DNA of 64,000 nucleotides from Candidatus Gastranaerophilales bacterium (GCA_944324825.1 CALUXU010000002.1:124001-188000), one strand, 5' to 3'. Counted from the stretch's first letter, positions 19,001 through 26,255 are shown. Numbers and translations: made by a program. The notes: a model not told the origin generated them from the sequence alone.

Positions 19001-19355
19001 TCCATTCCGCACACTCTTTTGCTATTGCACGCTGTGTTAATTCATTCCTGAGCTTAATCTCAAATTCTGTTCCATATAGACTTTTTTCCCTTGATAACCT
19101 TGGGATATAAAATTCTCTAAGTTTTTTTTGTGTTTTTTCCGGAGTAAATGTTGGAGAAGTAAACAAAAATCTTAACTCATCAATACTTTCTAATTCTTTT
19201 TTTAATTCTTGAAATGCATAAATAGAGAAACATGCAGAAGCTATTGATACCTTTGAATGAGGTTTTAAAACTTGTTTTAAATCATCTTTGATTATTTTAT
19301 TTATGTTATCAAATACTTCCATTAGTACCTCAATATTATAAGATTGCTTAGGCAC
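16068..19355 (-). CDS. SNF2-type helicase with degenerate PLD-like N-terminus
   Basis: First gene of the five-gene operon, 1095 aa. Residues ~1-200 look like the PLD-like domain fused to defence helicases, but I see no intact HxK(x4)D pair. The helicase core follows: LADSVGLGKTFTALSVIKYY (Walker A) near 280, VVIDESHNFRNGG (DExH) near 370, MLSATPVNN, then ILIATDCISEGQNLQDCDYL and RIIQRFGRIDRIGS near 830-880. These are SF2/SNF2 motifs of a DNA translocase. It is unlike Res and not part of a textbook type III system. DISARM also has an SNF2 protein, but DrmA and DrmB are absent. Confidence 0.88.
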   Translation of the reverse strand: MPKQSYNIEVLMEVFDNINKIIKDDLKQVLKPHSKVSIASACFSIYAFQELKKELESIDELRFLFTSPTFTPEKTQKKLREFYIPRLSREKSLYGTEFEIKLRNELTQRAIAKECAEWIKERVHFKSNTTNEYMSGFIIIDNNDEAYTYQPINGFTTIDLGCEKGNTLSNIVLRVSNPESQTYLKTFDTIWQDKDKLQDVTEQIIESISSVYKENSGEFIYFIALYNIFNEFLQDISEDNLPNEATGYKDSVIWNKLFDFQRDASLAIINKLETYNGCILADSVGLGKTFTALSVIKYYENRNKSVLVLCPKKLGNNWTMYKSNYLNNPLTADRLRYDVLYHTDLSRDTGFSNGIDLSLINWSNYDLVVIDESHNFRNGGDIKDNKENRYLRLMNKVIRSGVQTKVLMLSATPVNNRFNDLKNQLQLAYEGDTRKIDAKLNTKKPINVIFRQAQRAFNDWSKLPAEERTTECLLEMLDFDFFELLDSVTIARSRKHIEKYYDTAKIGKFPTRLPVISLRPAITNNKDKINYNRIYEYINSLNLYIYMPSLFILPSRESKYYDIEAKQANIKSSKIGQRGREEGIRRLMSINLLKRLESSVYSFKLTLNRVRELVKSTIQSIDDYKSIGKIKAFSGVDYTSIENDFDEDDQNTNMFLSSSNIKIDFEDIDYLTWEKHLHSDLSILDDLIYRIEQITPDEDAKLQCLFNVIKNKIEQPINNDNKKILIFSAFADTAEYLYKYVSQYVKENYGLESAMITGSKDGVTTIPKVKTDLNSVLTYFSPISKNKDSIYPDDKNNIDILIATDCISEGQNLQDCDYLVNYDIHWNPVRIIQRFGRIDRIGSKNDVIQLVNFWPDIDLDEYINLKARVETRMKVTVMTSTGTGADNILDDNEKEDLEYRKRQLERLHNEVVDIEEMNSGINIMDLGLNEFRLDLLSYAKDNPDVENSPYGLHAVVKSDETTPPGVIYVLKNVSNEINIDNQNRLHPFYMVYIADDGEIICNYLQPKNLLDLMRKVCKQNSVPDTELCRQFNIETKDGRDMGKYSKLLEGAISSIINVKEESDFESLFSSGESSYLKNTISGLDDFELICFLVVK

Positions 19356-19480
19356 ATGTTATCACAAAAAACTAATATTTTTACAACTAATATTAAATTA
19401 TTAAATTATATAAAAGATAATAATTAATTACCTAAATTGAAAGCCAACAAAAATATACATATTATAAATAAGAGGTAATT

Positions 19481-19840
19481 ATGTTAGATGAAAATTCACC
19501 AATATTAACAGTTAGTAATGTTGCAAAACAGTTAAACATGTCTGCCGATAGATTGCGAACATATGACGAAGAATTCTTAGTTGCACCAACCAGGGCAAAG
19601 AATAATGTTAGAATGTATAGCTGTAATGATGTTAATTGGCTGGAATGCTTACGGAAATTAATTGGAAAACCTAATATTTCAATATTAGGTTTTAAAGAGA
19701 TACTTAGACTTCTTTACTATATTAAAGATGAGGATTTTAATTCATTTGTAAAAAAACAACCTAAAGATTCAATATGGCATACCTTTGCTATTATGAAAAA
19801 TAACCCAAACTTTGAAAAATTAAGAAAATATTATACTTAA
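19481..19840 (+). CDS. MerR-type HTH protein, divergent from the restriction operon
   Basis: 119 residues. The N-terminus ILTVSNVAKQLNMSADRLRT is a MerR-class winged helix-turn-helix, and VRMYSCNDVNWLECLRKLI is the wing and second helix, as in the HspR/MlrA branch. The short C-terminus has no metal-binding Cys. AGAGGT precedes the ATG. Its position, reading away from the helicase across a 125-bp AT-rich gap, suggests it controls the operon. Controllers in this place are common in defence islands because new methylation and nuclease genes must be started in order. Confidence 0.75.
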   Translation: MLDENSPILTVSNVAKQLNMSADRLRTYDEEFLVAPTRAKNNVRMYSCNDVNWLECLRKLIGKPNISILGFKEILRLLYYIKDEDFNSFVKKQPKDSIWHTFAIMKNNPNFEKLRKYYT

Positions 19841-19913
19841 AATTAAATTTAGGTAGTTTCCGAGTATTTTTATTAACAAAAATAATACAAATACCACACA
19901 TAAAAGGATTATC

Positions 19914-21299
19914 ATGCCAGAATTTAATAAAAATGATGTAATAGAAAACTATATAGATGATAATTTTTGGATAGATTTTATTGAAGATACTTGTAATCTA
20001 GACATTACAATATATTTAGATGCCCTATACAAAAATATCAAAAAAGCACTTAAATACATAAACCCTGAAATTAAAACAAGAGATATAGATTCAAAAACTT
20101 GGGATAAAATTTATCTACATAAAAAAATTGACTATTCTCAACCAATTACATATAAATATTTTAAAGACGTAATTTGTCAAACATATACACTCGCAAATTT
20201 TATGCACCTACATATGGATTTATACAATAGCATTTCAATAATAGAAGAAATTTTTCAATTCCCTATGGCACCTATAATAACATGCGATACTAAAAAACTA
20301 TTAACCAATTTAATCAGTCAAAAAAGTTATTTACCATATGATGAAACAGAAATAAATGACATATATGAAATGATAGACTTACAACACGAACTCAAAAACT
20401 CTTGGGTAACTAAACCTGAATTAAGTTATGATTATTGGTTTTGGCTAATGATTTTTGATGAAATTAATAATTGTTGTTTTAAATCCCTATATGATATAAA
20501 AAATGAATCTAATAAATTTCGATGTAAATTTATTGAAGCATTTGAAGAAATAAGTTTTGAGGATATTAATGAAGAGAAACAAAAGACAGAAAAAATTCCT
20601 CACAATAAATATTCCCCTGAAGATTTAATGAATTGGTTTAAATGCAGAAATATTTATAATGCTTGTAAATGGCAATATACAATACTTAAGCTAATAACAA
20701 ATTCTATTCACCACAATGACTCCATAGAAACAATTAAAAAGAAATCTCAAAATATAAATTTTGATGAACAGGATATCAAATCCCTAAATAAATCAATAGA
20801 AAGCTTACTTTCATTGCAATCAAATAATATTAGTTTTGAAAAATATAAAAATCATGTTGAAGATAATTTTACTTCAATGTATATAATCCTATTTAAAATA
20901 AATAACTTTAAAAGTATAGAAGAAGTTAACGATTATTTTAAAAAGACATCAAAACAAAAATGCTGCCTATCATTTGTAAGAAATACATTTGAATTTCTTA
21001 ATAATAAAAGTGATAAAACAATATTAAATATGATTTCAGATATGGAATACAATATTAAACATAAACCTGAAGTTATTAACAACCTATATAAAACTTTAGA
21101 AAATAAAAATAATAATGATGATAGATTTAAAAATAAAACTATTGTAGAAATTAGCCAAGAAATAATAGTAAATTTAATTACTCAATTTATGAGTTATTTA
21201 CAAAATCCAAATACTGAAACATTAGATGTAATAACATCTTTATTACAAGTAATCAAAAGGGCGAGTTCTGATATAAAAAAATCCCGAGCCAAATTTTGA
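19914..21299 (+). CDS. Orphan 461-aa protein of the island
   Basis: Not recognised. The protein is rich in Asn, Ile and Lys, predicted mostly alpha-helical, with no membrane segment, signal peptide, Walker box or clear nuclease motif. An aromatic stretch SYDYWFWLMIFDEINNCCFK lies near 170, and the C-terminal third looks like long helices. Base composition is extremely AT-rich even for this element. It reads in the same direction as the MerR-like gene, 74 bp after it, so the two may be one unit. An undescribed defence or anti-defence component is possible but unproven. Confidence 0.6.
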   Translation: MPEFNKNDVIENYIDDNFWIDFIEDTCNLDITIYLDALYKNIKKALKYINPEIKTRDIDSKTWDKIYLHKKIDYSQPITYKYFKDVICQTYTLANFMHLHMDLYNSISIIEEIFQFPMAPIITCDTKKLLTNLISQKSYLPYDETEINDIYEMIDLQHELKNSWVTKPELSYDYWFWLMIFDEINNCCFKSLYDIKNESNKFRCKFIEAFEEISFEDINEEKQKTEKIPHNKYSPEDLMNWFKCRNIYNACKWQYTILKLITNSIHHNDSIETIKKKSQNINFDEQDIKSLNKSIESLLSLQSNNISFEKYKNHVEDNFTSMYIILFKINNFKSIEEVNDYFKKTSKQKCCLSFVRNTFEFLNNKSDKTILNMISDMEYNIKHKPEVINNLYKTLENKNNNDDRFKNKTIVEISQEIIVNLITQFMSYLQNPNTETLDVITSLLQVIKRASSDIKKSRAKF

Positions 21300-21468
21300 A
21301 TAGGATTTTTCCAAAAATATAACAAGATATTTAATAATGAAACTGTTGAAAGAAATCAGCAGTTTTATTTTTTGATTTCTTTTGGCCGGTCGACTGAACG
21401 AGTAATACCTGGTCAAAGATTAAAGAAGTACAATTTAACCTTTAACCACAAAGAAAAGGAGAACAAAA

Positions 21469-21699
21469 ATGAATCAAATATATATGCAATACATTTGCAA
21501 AAATTGTGGAAAAATTTACTTAGATAAAGATGTAAAAGGCAGAATGACACCAATTAAAGGTTATTATTGTCCGGAATGTATAGAAAAATACAGGTTAGAA
21601 AACCCCGCTTTTCCTCCGAAAAAGCAACTTTCCGAAGCCCAGATTAGAACTTTAAAGAAATATCAATTTCCTAAAGGAAAAAATAAGCTAAATTCATAA
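21469..21699 (+). CDS. Small zinc-ribbon protein
   Basis: 76 residues with two CxxC knuckles, YICKNCGKIYLDKD and YYCPECIEKY, 21 residues apart: a treble-clef or ribbon zinc site. The basic tail (PKGKNKLNS) fits nucleic-acid binding. AAAGGAG lies 7 bases before the ATG. It heads a run of three small genes (21469-22563), each with a strong AAGGAG site, so these are expressed together. Exact role unknown. Confidence 0.65.
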   Translation: MNQIYMQYICKNCGKIYLDKDVKGRMTPIKGYYCPECIEKYRLENPAFPPKKQLSEAQIRTLKKYQFPKGKNKLNS

Positions 21700-21738
21700 G
21701 AAAAGATTGTTGAAGATACTAATAAAGGAGATAACAAA

Positions 21739-21876
21739 ATGATTAAAAAATATATTGATTTTCTGCGGCAACTTGTTGATACAAAATATATGATAGCTAT
21801 TGATAATATTACAGTATTGGCAGACAGATTACTAAATGGATACTATGTAGTAATTTTTGAAATTGAACAAAGTTAA
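21739..21876 (+). CDS. 45-residue protein between zinc ribbon and HNH gene
   Basis: ATG at 21739 with AAAGGAG 8 bases upstream, ending at TAA 21874-21876. The peptide reads MIKKYIDFLRQLVDTKYMIA then a short amphipathic tail ending VVIFEIEQS. It is not recognised. The strong ribosome site and operon position support a real gene despite the length. Confidence 0.5.
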   Translation: MIKKYIDFLRQLVDTKYMIAIDNITVLADRLLNGYYVVIFEIEQS

Positions 21877-21891
21877 TAAAGGAGATGTTAA

Positions 21892-22563
21892 ATGAAAAGA
21901 AGATTTCTTTTAATAGAAAATATTAAAGAACCAATAATTCTAGAATTACAAAAACAACCGCACAAAGAAGGCTATATTACTATAAATAAAGCGGATTTAG
22001 CTAATAATATACCTCTTAAATTACGAAAAATACTAGCTCAAAGAGGGTTAGCATCAAATGAAGAAATCGGAATGAAAACAAATAAACGATTCTGTTGGCA
22101 TAGATTGGTTGCATGCCTGTATTATAATTGTATCGGCAGATTTGTACATCATATTTATAAAAACTCTCTTGATACAAACGACATAACGAACCTTATTGTT
22201 GTTGACGAAAAACAGCATAAAAGTATTGATAATGATAAGAAGAATTGTATTAGGCGAGGGCTAAAAATTCAAAAAATATTAAAAGATGAACTGTTTAAAC
22301 AACCTAAACAAACATTAGCCAATAATGACAATATCATTCTAAAAATTCTTAAGTTAAAAAAACAAGGTCTTAGCAATAAAAAAATTATAAAGAAATTAAA
22401 ATCTAAGATTAAACAAACGAAAATTTACGAACATGTTAAAACATTTTTCTATGTTGATGATTTTTTAAAATGGCTTGAAAGTGAACAAAATAGACCTATC
22501 CACATGTTAAACGAAAAAACGAGTAAACGTTGGCGTAAAATAATAGCATTTGAAGGTCTATAA
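21892..22563 (+). CDS. HNH endonuclease-like protein
   Basis: 223 residues. The central block RFVHHIYKNSLDTNDITNLI then VVDEKQHKSI matches the HNH fold of phage and homing nucleases: HH pair, Asn at the turn, NL before the helix, and the final His. Around it are very basic helices (KLRKILAQRGL; KKLKSKIKQTK), suiting DNA binding. AAAGGAGATGTTAA precedes the ATG. In phages such proteins are often free-standing homing endonucleases; here it might be one, or a cargo nuclease. Confidence 0.68.
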   Translation: MKRRFLLIENIKEPIILELQKQPHKEGYITINKADLANNIPLKLRKILAQRGLASNEEIGMKTNKRFCWHRLVACLYYNCIGRFVHHIYKNSLDTNDITNLIVVDEKQHKSIDNDKKNCIRRGLKIQKILKDELFKQPKQTLANNDNIILKILKLKKQGLSNKKIIKKLKSKIKQTKIYEHVKTFFYVDDFLKWLESEQNRPIHMLNEKTSKRWRKIIAFEGL

Positions 22564-22766
22564 CTTTGTATTAGCAATCAAATGAGAAAAATATAACAAA
22601 ATAACCGGCATGTTAAAAAACATTTTTAAACCTTGAAATAACAAATAATTTTTACCTTATAAATATATGGTTATACAATAAAAGGTTAGAGATAAAATTT
22701 ATAACATTATGGTTATTATAAAGTAAGAGTTAGAGATAATGGTAATAAAATTGAAAGGTTAGTAAT

Positions 22767-22985
22767 ATGAAAAATAATATAATGATACAAGTTCCTCAAC
22801 TTATATTAGTAACAGATTGGAATAAGTACTTTGATTATCCAAAACTTGGTACATTAAGAAGGTTAATATTTGATTCTTCAAAAAATGGTTTCAATAAAGT
22901 AATCAGAAGAATAAATTCTAGAATACTAATAAATGTAGAAGCATTTTTTAAATGGGTTGATGAAACAAATGGTATTACAGCATAA
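22767..22985 (+). CDS. Putative excisionase / AlpA-like DNA-binding protein
   Basis: 72 residues. The pattern lt-dWNKYFDYPKLGTLRRLIF then GFNKVIRRINSRILINVEAFFKWV is that of short winged-helix proteins found beside integrases in integrative elements, which act as directionality factors. It is the last rightward gene before the HigBA and integrase genes read back toward it. The assignment rests on pattern memory and position; metal sites and signal sequences are absent. Confidence 0.55.
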   Translation: MKNNIMIQVPQLILVTDWNKYFDYPKLGTLRRLIFDSSKNGFNKVIRRINSRILINVEAFFKWVDETNGITA

Positions 22986-23012
22986 AAGGAGTGATTATTC
23001 ACTCCTTTTTGT

Positions 23013-23297
23013 TTAATCCTGTATTGGTACAATATCAAGTTTATAACCAAGAGGAACAAGTATTTTTAATAATGTATCAATTTGAGGTGCAGTTTTAGAT
23101 TTCTCTAATCTTACCAGATACTCTTGTTTTACATTACATAGTTTTGCAAGTTCTGATTGAGTTAAACCTTTTTCCTTTCTAATCTCAAGAAGTTTACCTA
23201 GTAGTTCAACTCTTAAATCAATTTCTGTTAATTCTTCTTGTGTTAACTCCAAAGAAGTTTTAAAATCAGACCATTTATTTGAGTGTTTTTTATCCAT
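23013..23297 (-). CDS. higA: HigA-type antitoxin (XRE family)
   Basis: About 94 residues from the ATG at 23297. The C-terminal half is an XRE helix-turn-helix (LLEIRKEKGLTQSELAKLCN then VKQEYLVRLEKSKTAPQIDT). The N-terminal half (TSLELTQEELTEIDLRVELL) resembles the toxin-wrapping part of HigA. The start codon lies within the last codons of the toxin gene (8-base overlap), the toxin-first order usual for higBA, so translation is coupled. A longer frame begins at 23327 but would run deeper into the toxin gene. Confidence 0.85.
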   Translation of the reverse strand: MDKKHSNKWSDFKTSLELTQEELTEIDLRVELLGKLLEIRKEKGLTQSELAKLCNVKQEYLVRLEKSKTAPQIDTLLKILVPLGYKLDIVPIQD

Positions 23298-23667
23298 TGG
23301 TATTATCCCTTTCGGTAAAATTATCAATTAATCTATATGCTTTTTCAATCTCTTTTCGAGGAGTTTTTTGTGTTTTCTTAACAAAATGGTTTAAAATAAT
23401 ATATTTATTCTCTTTTTTATAAAAGAAAATAAACCTGTCCCTTAAAGGTCTTAACTCATATAATTCACCCTCAAGGTGCTTAACATAAGGTTCACCGACT
23501 TGAGTACCATAACATTCCAAAATATCAATATATTCAACTATTTTATTCAGTTTTATTCTTGCATCTTTTGATTTTATGGACTTTTCTTTTAGCTCGTAGA
23601 TATAATCTTGTGTTTCACTAAACCCGTTTATATCTTGCCAAAAAATAACTTCATATTTTTTATCCAT
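23290..23667 (-). CDS. higB: HigB/RelE-type toxin (phage Gp49-like)
   Basis: 125 residues of the RelE/HigB ribosome-dependent mRNase fold. VKHLEGELYELRPLRDRFIF is the signature strand with the catalytic Arg. FYKKENKYIILNHFVKKTQK TPRKEIEKA is the C-terminal strand and helix, with the Lys/Arg residues that contact rRNA. It sits between the integrase and the antitoxin and probably stabilises the element in its host (addiction). Its promoter region is the short gap to the integrase stop. Confidence 0.88.
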   Translation of the reverse strand: MDKKYEVIFWQDINGFSETQDYIYELKEKSIKSKDARIKLNKIVEYIDILECYGTQVGEPYVKHLEGELYELRPLRDRFIFFYKKENKYIILNHFVKKTQKTPRKEIEKAYRLIDNFTERDNTNG

Positions 23668-23725
23668 CAGTTGTACCTTACCCTTATATTATAACTAATT
23701 AGTTATAAAAATTCAACATATTAAA

Positions 23726-24802
23726 CTACATATTTACTTTACTAAATAATCTTGAATTCATATCCTCCAAGACTTTCGCTGTATGTCCCTTAGTAAGATG
23801 AGAATAGCGTTTCACCATTGCCAAGGTTTTATGACCTAAAATTTCCGCAATTTCACTAAGGGTCTTACCACTCATTGCCAAAGAACTAGCAGCTGTATGT
23901 CTTAAATCGTGAAAATGGAAATTAGTTATATTACATTTTTTTAAAGCATTTCTAAACCCTTTTCTTCTATCTACAGGTTTTGTTCCTGTTTTATCCGGAA
24001 ATACTAACATAGTTGTACGTTGTTTTTTGTATTCCTCAAGTTCAGCTTTTACTCTTGAGGTTATAGGAACACCTCTATTTTCACCATTTTTAGTGTCCAT
24101 AAAATAAAACAAATTATTATCTAAATCAATATTATTCCAGGTCAAATTTAATATTTCACCATATCGTGCACCTGTTGAAAGAGCGATAAAAACAATTAAA
24201 TAAAGTTCATAAGAAGACTCTTTACAAGCATCCAAAAGTCTGGCAACCTCTTCCGGTTCCAAAAAACGAATCCTTGCATTATCTTCTTTTAATTTCCTTA
24301 CTTTAAACATCGGATTCTCGTTTAACCATTCCCAATCTCTTACAGCTGTTGATAAAACAATAGACAAACAGGCTAAATACCTATTAACCGTTGCTTCTGA
24401 CCTGGTTGTTCTGCCGTTCTTAGGTTTTAAACTGGGTTCATTTAAAAGTTCTTCTTTACATTGAGTTAATAATGCAGTATTAATATTTGAAAGATAGTAT
24501 GCTCCAATTTTATGCTTCCACCACAATAACTGCATTTTAAACTTTTCTCTGTCAGAATTTCTCTTTGGCAATTCAACATTAATATACCTATCAATCAATT
24601 CATTCAAAGTATGTTTTCTGGATTCAAGTTCACTAAGGCTGATACCGCGTTTTATATCTGCCTCTGTTCTGGATGCCCATTCTTTAGCATCAGTAATCCT
24701 ATCAAATGTTTCATTTACACTCGGATAACCCTTTATGCGAATTGAAACAGTATAAGTATATTTGTTCTTACTTTTTGAAAAACGTTTTTTGATTTCTGCC
24801 AT
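23726..24802 (-). CDS. int: Tyrosine recombinase / integrase of the element
   Basis: 358 residues. An N-terminal AP2-like arm-binding domain (YTVSIRIKGYPSVNETFDRI) is followed by a SAM-like core-binding domain. The catalytic domain has Arg in STGARYGEILNLTW, HDLRHTAASSLA (HxxR), LGHKTLAMVKRYSHL with the His and nucleophile Tyr. All catalytic residues are present, so it should be functional. It lies next to attR, reads away from it, and is flanked by arm-type repeats. Family members usually target tRNA 3' ends, as seen here. Confidence 0.96.
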   Translation of the reverse strand: MAEIKKRFSKSKNKYTYTVSIRIKGYPSVNETFDRITDAKEWASRTEADIKRGISLSELESRKHTLNELIDRYINVELPKRNSDREKFKMQLLWWKHKIGAYYLSNINTALLTQCKEELLNEPSLKPKNGRTTRSEATVNRYLACLSIVLSTAVRDWEWLNENPMFKVRKLKEDNARIRFLEPEEVARLLDACKESSYELYLIVFIALSTGARYGEILNLTWNNIDLDNNLFYFMDTKNGENRGVPITSRVKAELEEYKKQRTTMLVFPDKTGTKPVDRRKGFRNALKKCNITNFHFHDLRHTAASSLAMSGKTLSEIAEILGHKTLAMVKRYSHLTKGHTAKVLEDMNSRLFSKVNM

Positions 24803-24827
24803 AATAGCCTCAATTCTAGCCTATAAA

Positions 24828-24850
24828 TTTGTCGGAATTTTGTCGGAATT
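24828..24850 (+). promoter_or_regulatory. Putative right integrase arm-type sites
   Basis: Two overlapping copies of TTTGTCGGAATT (24828-24839 and 24839-24850), in the same orientation as the copies at 6410-6431. They lie immediately upstream of the integrase start, so binding there could also repress int. Confidence 0.55.
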
Positions 24851-24972
24851 AATACCAAAAAATGGTAAAAAATCATAACAAATACGAATAAATTATAACA
24901 CACATAAAAATAAAAAATCAAGTTATTATTGAGTTTAACCAGTATCGATAATAATTCATAAAATAGGGCAAT

Positions 24973-25029
24973 GGGACTGAAAATCCCTGTGTCCTTGGTT
25001 CAATTCCGAGTTGCGGCACCATTTTAAAA
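24973..25029 (+). repeat. attR: right copy of the 57-bp attachment repeat
   Basis: Identical to 6282-6338. Only the 3' part of tRNA-Phe is present here (from the anticodon stem), with no acceptor 5' strand or D arm, so this is the displaced host 3' end and not a functional tRNA. Confidence 0.93.
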
Positions 25030-25054
25030 AGAGCCTCTTAAAGGCTCTTTTTTG
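25027..25054 (+). terminator. Displaced native terminator of tRNA-Phe
   Basis: AAAAGAGCCT-loop-AGGCTCTTTTTT right after attR. Before insertion it would have followed the intact tRNA-Phe gene. Confidence 0.8.
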
Positions 25055-25169
25055 TTTGTGACGGACACAACGGTACTACGTACCGAGTCCTTGGTTCCCT
25101 CTCACAATACCGACATTAAAATAGCGCTAATAATGCAGATAGACTCGAACAATAAATGAATTTTATATA

Positions 25170-25197
25170 TTTACTCCAATTCATAATGTGCTATAAT
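25170..25197 (+). promoter_or_regulatory. Promoter of the 25205 gene, leaderless layout
   Basis: TTTACT at 25170-25175, 16-base spacer, perfect TATAAT at 25192-25197. The ATG is at 25205, seven bases after the -10, with no Shine-Dalgarno, so the transcript should start at or near the AUG. Confidence 0.6.
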
Positions 25198-25204
25198 AAA
25201 TACG

Positions 25205-25561
25205 ATGAAAAAGATAAACTTAAAATCAATTTTAATTATAATCTTATCACCGATTATATTATTTCTTGCAGATATACTCGCCTGTGTATTATCTACATCA
25301 GTTATATTTAGTTTACGGTTAATTTTATATAAACTGTTTCCGCTTGCAACATCAATGTACATAATGTCAGGCAGACTATATCATCTTGCAGCATTCTATA
25401 TGCCTTTTGTCAGAATCTCATACGCAATTATGACAATAATATTTATCGTTGAAGCAGTAAAGTATTTTAATAGAAAATATAAACATCACAAAACACATGG
25501 AGAAAAACTATCAGATGTTAAAACACAAATCATTTTTAAAGAATCCGATAATAATATTTAG
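25205..25561 (+). CDS. Small membrane protein, unknown
   Basis: 118 residues with three hydrophobic stretches: ILIIILSPIILFLADILACV, a middle one around FSLRLILYKLF, and ISYAIMTIIFIVEAV. A basic tail follows. Not recognised. Its 3' end overlaps the next membrane-protein gene by at least 47 bases in another frame, so the pair is co-transcribed and may form one complex. First gene outside the element on the right. Confidence 0.6.
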   Translation: MKKINLKSILIIILSPIILFLADILACVLSTSVIFSLRLILYKLFPLATSMYIMSGRLYHLAAFYMPFVRISYAIMTIIFIVEAVKYFNRKYKHHKTHGEKLSDVKTQIIFKESDNNI

Positions 25562-26255
25562 CGTACTGACGATTATACTTGGAATCGGAATTTATTTTTT
25601 TAATAACCACAGCTTCTGTGTTCCGGATTTTTATACAAACAGGAATGCCGCATTTGAAGCCGCACAAATACCAAACATGGATATGGCAATTAAAGAAATC
25701 AGCCAATACGAAAACCATAAATACGGAATATTTAACACCTTATTCCAAATTTTTGGCTGGCTGGTTACGTTTTTATTGTTTTCAATTCTGTTTAGAGTCA
25801 CGAAATTCAAAGATTTTAAACATATAAATGTATTCAGGAAAAAGCGATTTGTTTATCCCTGGATAAATCTGTCTTACTTATTATACTGCTATTGCTGGGT
25901 TCCTGCTTATATGACCGATTTAGAAAAATATGTTTATAATACAGCTGCAGACAGTATGGGAATCCCATTAATGAATACAATATTTACACTGGGACTGCTT
26001 GGAATAGTTTATTACACGGCAGCAAACCTGCTTTATTTTGTAATACTGAATACCAAAATCAAATGCAGATTTTATTCCTTTATACTTTTACTTGGAATAA
26101 TCCTTACGGTTATTAAAGCACTTGCCGCTTCAACTCTCAAATTCACATACTGGCAAATCGGGATAAACTTCTTCGGACTGGTCTGGCTAATACTCTTATT
26201 ATCAGGTCTAAAGCTACTAAAAGAAAAACGACAATATTCAAAACAACAACTATAG
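25515..26255 (+). CDS. Membrane protein, unknown (about five helices)
   Basis: About 246 residues from the ATG at 25515. An in-frame ATG at 25497 adds six residues and contains the likely GGAG site of the shorter form. Hydrophobic segments fall at IIIFSVLTIILGIGIYFF, LFQIFGWLVTFLLFSILF, LSYLLYCYCWV, IFTLGLLGIVYYTAANLLYF and FYSFILLLGIILTVIKALAA, with a final FFGLVWLILLLSGLKLL. The first loop holds residues such as CVPDFYTNR. No family recognised. Confidence 0.6.
   Translation: MLKHKSFLKNPIIIFSVLTIILGIGIYFFNNHSFCVPDFYTNRNAAFEAAQIPNMDMAIKEISQYENHKYGIFNTLFQIFGWLVTFLLFSILFRVTKFKDFKHINVFRKKRFVYPWINLSYLLYCYCWVPAYMTDLEKYVYNTAADSMGIPLMNTIFTLGLLGIVYYTAANLLYFVILNTKIKCRFYSFILLLGIILTVIKALAASTLKFTYWQIGINFFGLVWLILLLSGLKLLKEKRQYSKQQL

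Larger units (their letters stand above)
6282..25029. mobile_element. 18.7-kb integrative element in tRNA-Phe carrying a defence island
   Basis: The boundaries are the 57-bp direct repeats. A tyrosine integrase lies 170 bp inside the right end, a HigBA module and an Xis-like protein sit beside it, and TTTGTCGGAAT repeats lie inside both ends. The cargo is AbiH, an exported repeat protein, a five-gene type III restriction operon with a RloC-like ATPase, a MerR-like regulator, an orphan 461-aa protein and an HNH protein. Base composition is more AT-rich by eye than the flanks. There are no conjugation, capsid or replication genes, so it is either mobilised in trans or a defence island with its own integrase. 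Confidence 0.92.

Noticed and set aside
8220-19355. DISARM or BREX system
   Set aside because: SNF2 helicase and methyltransferase are present but DrmA/DrmB (DUF1998) and PglZ/BrxC-type genes are not; Mod and Res are clear type III subunits.
24973-25023. Second tRNA-Phe gene
   Set aside because: Only the 3' part from the anticodon stem is present; it is the attR copy and cannot fold into a tRNA.
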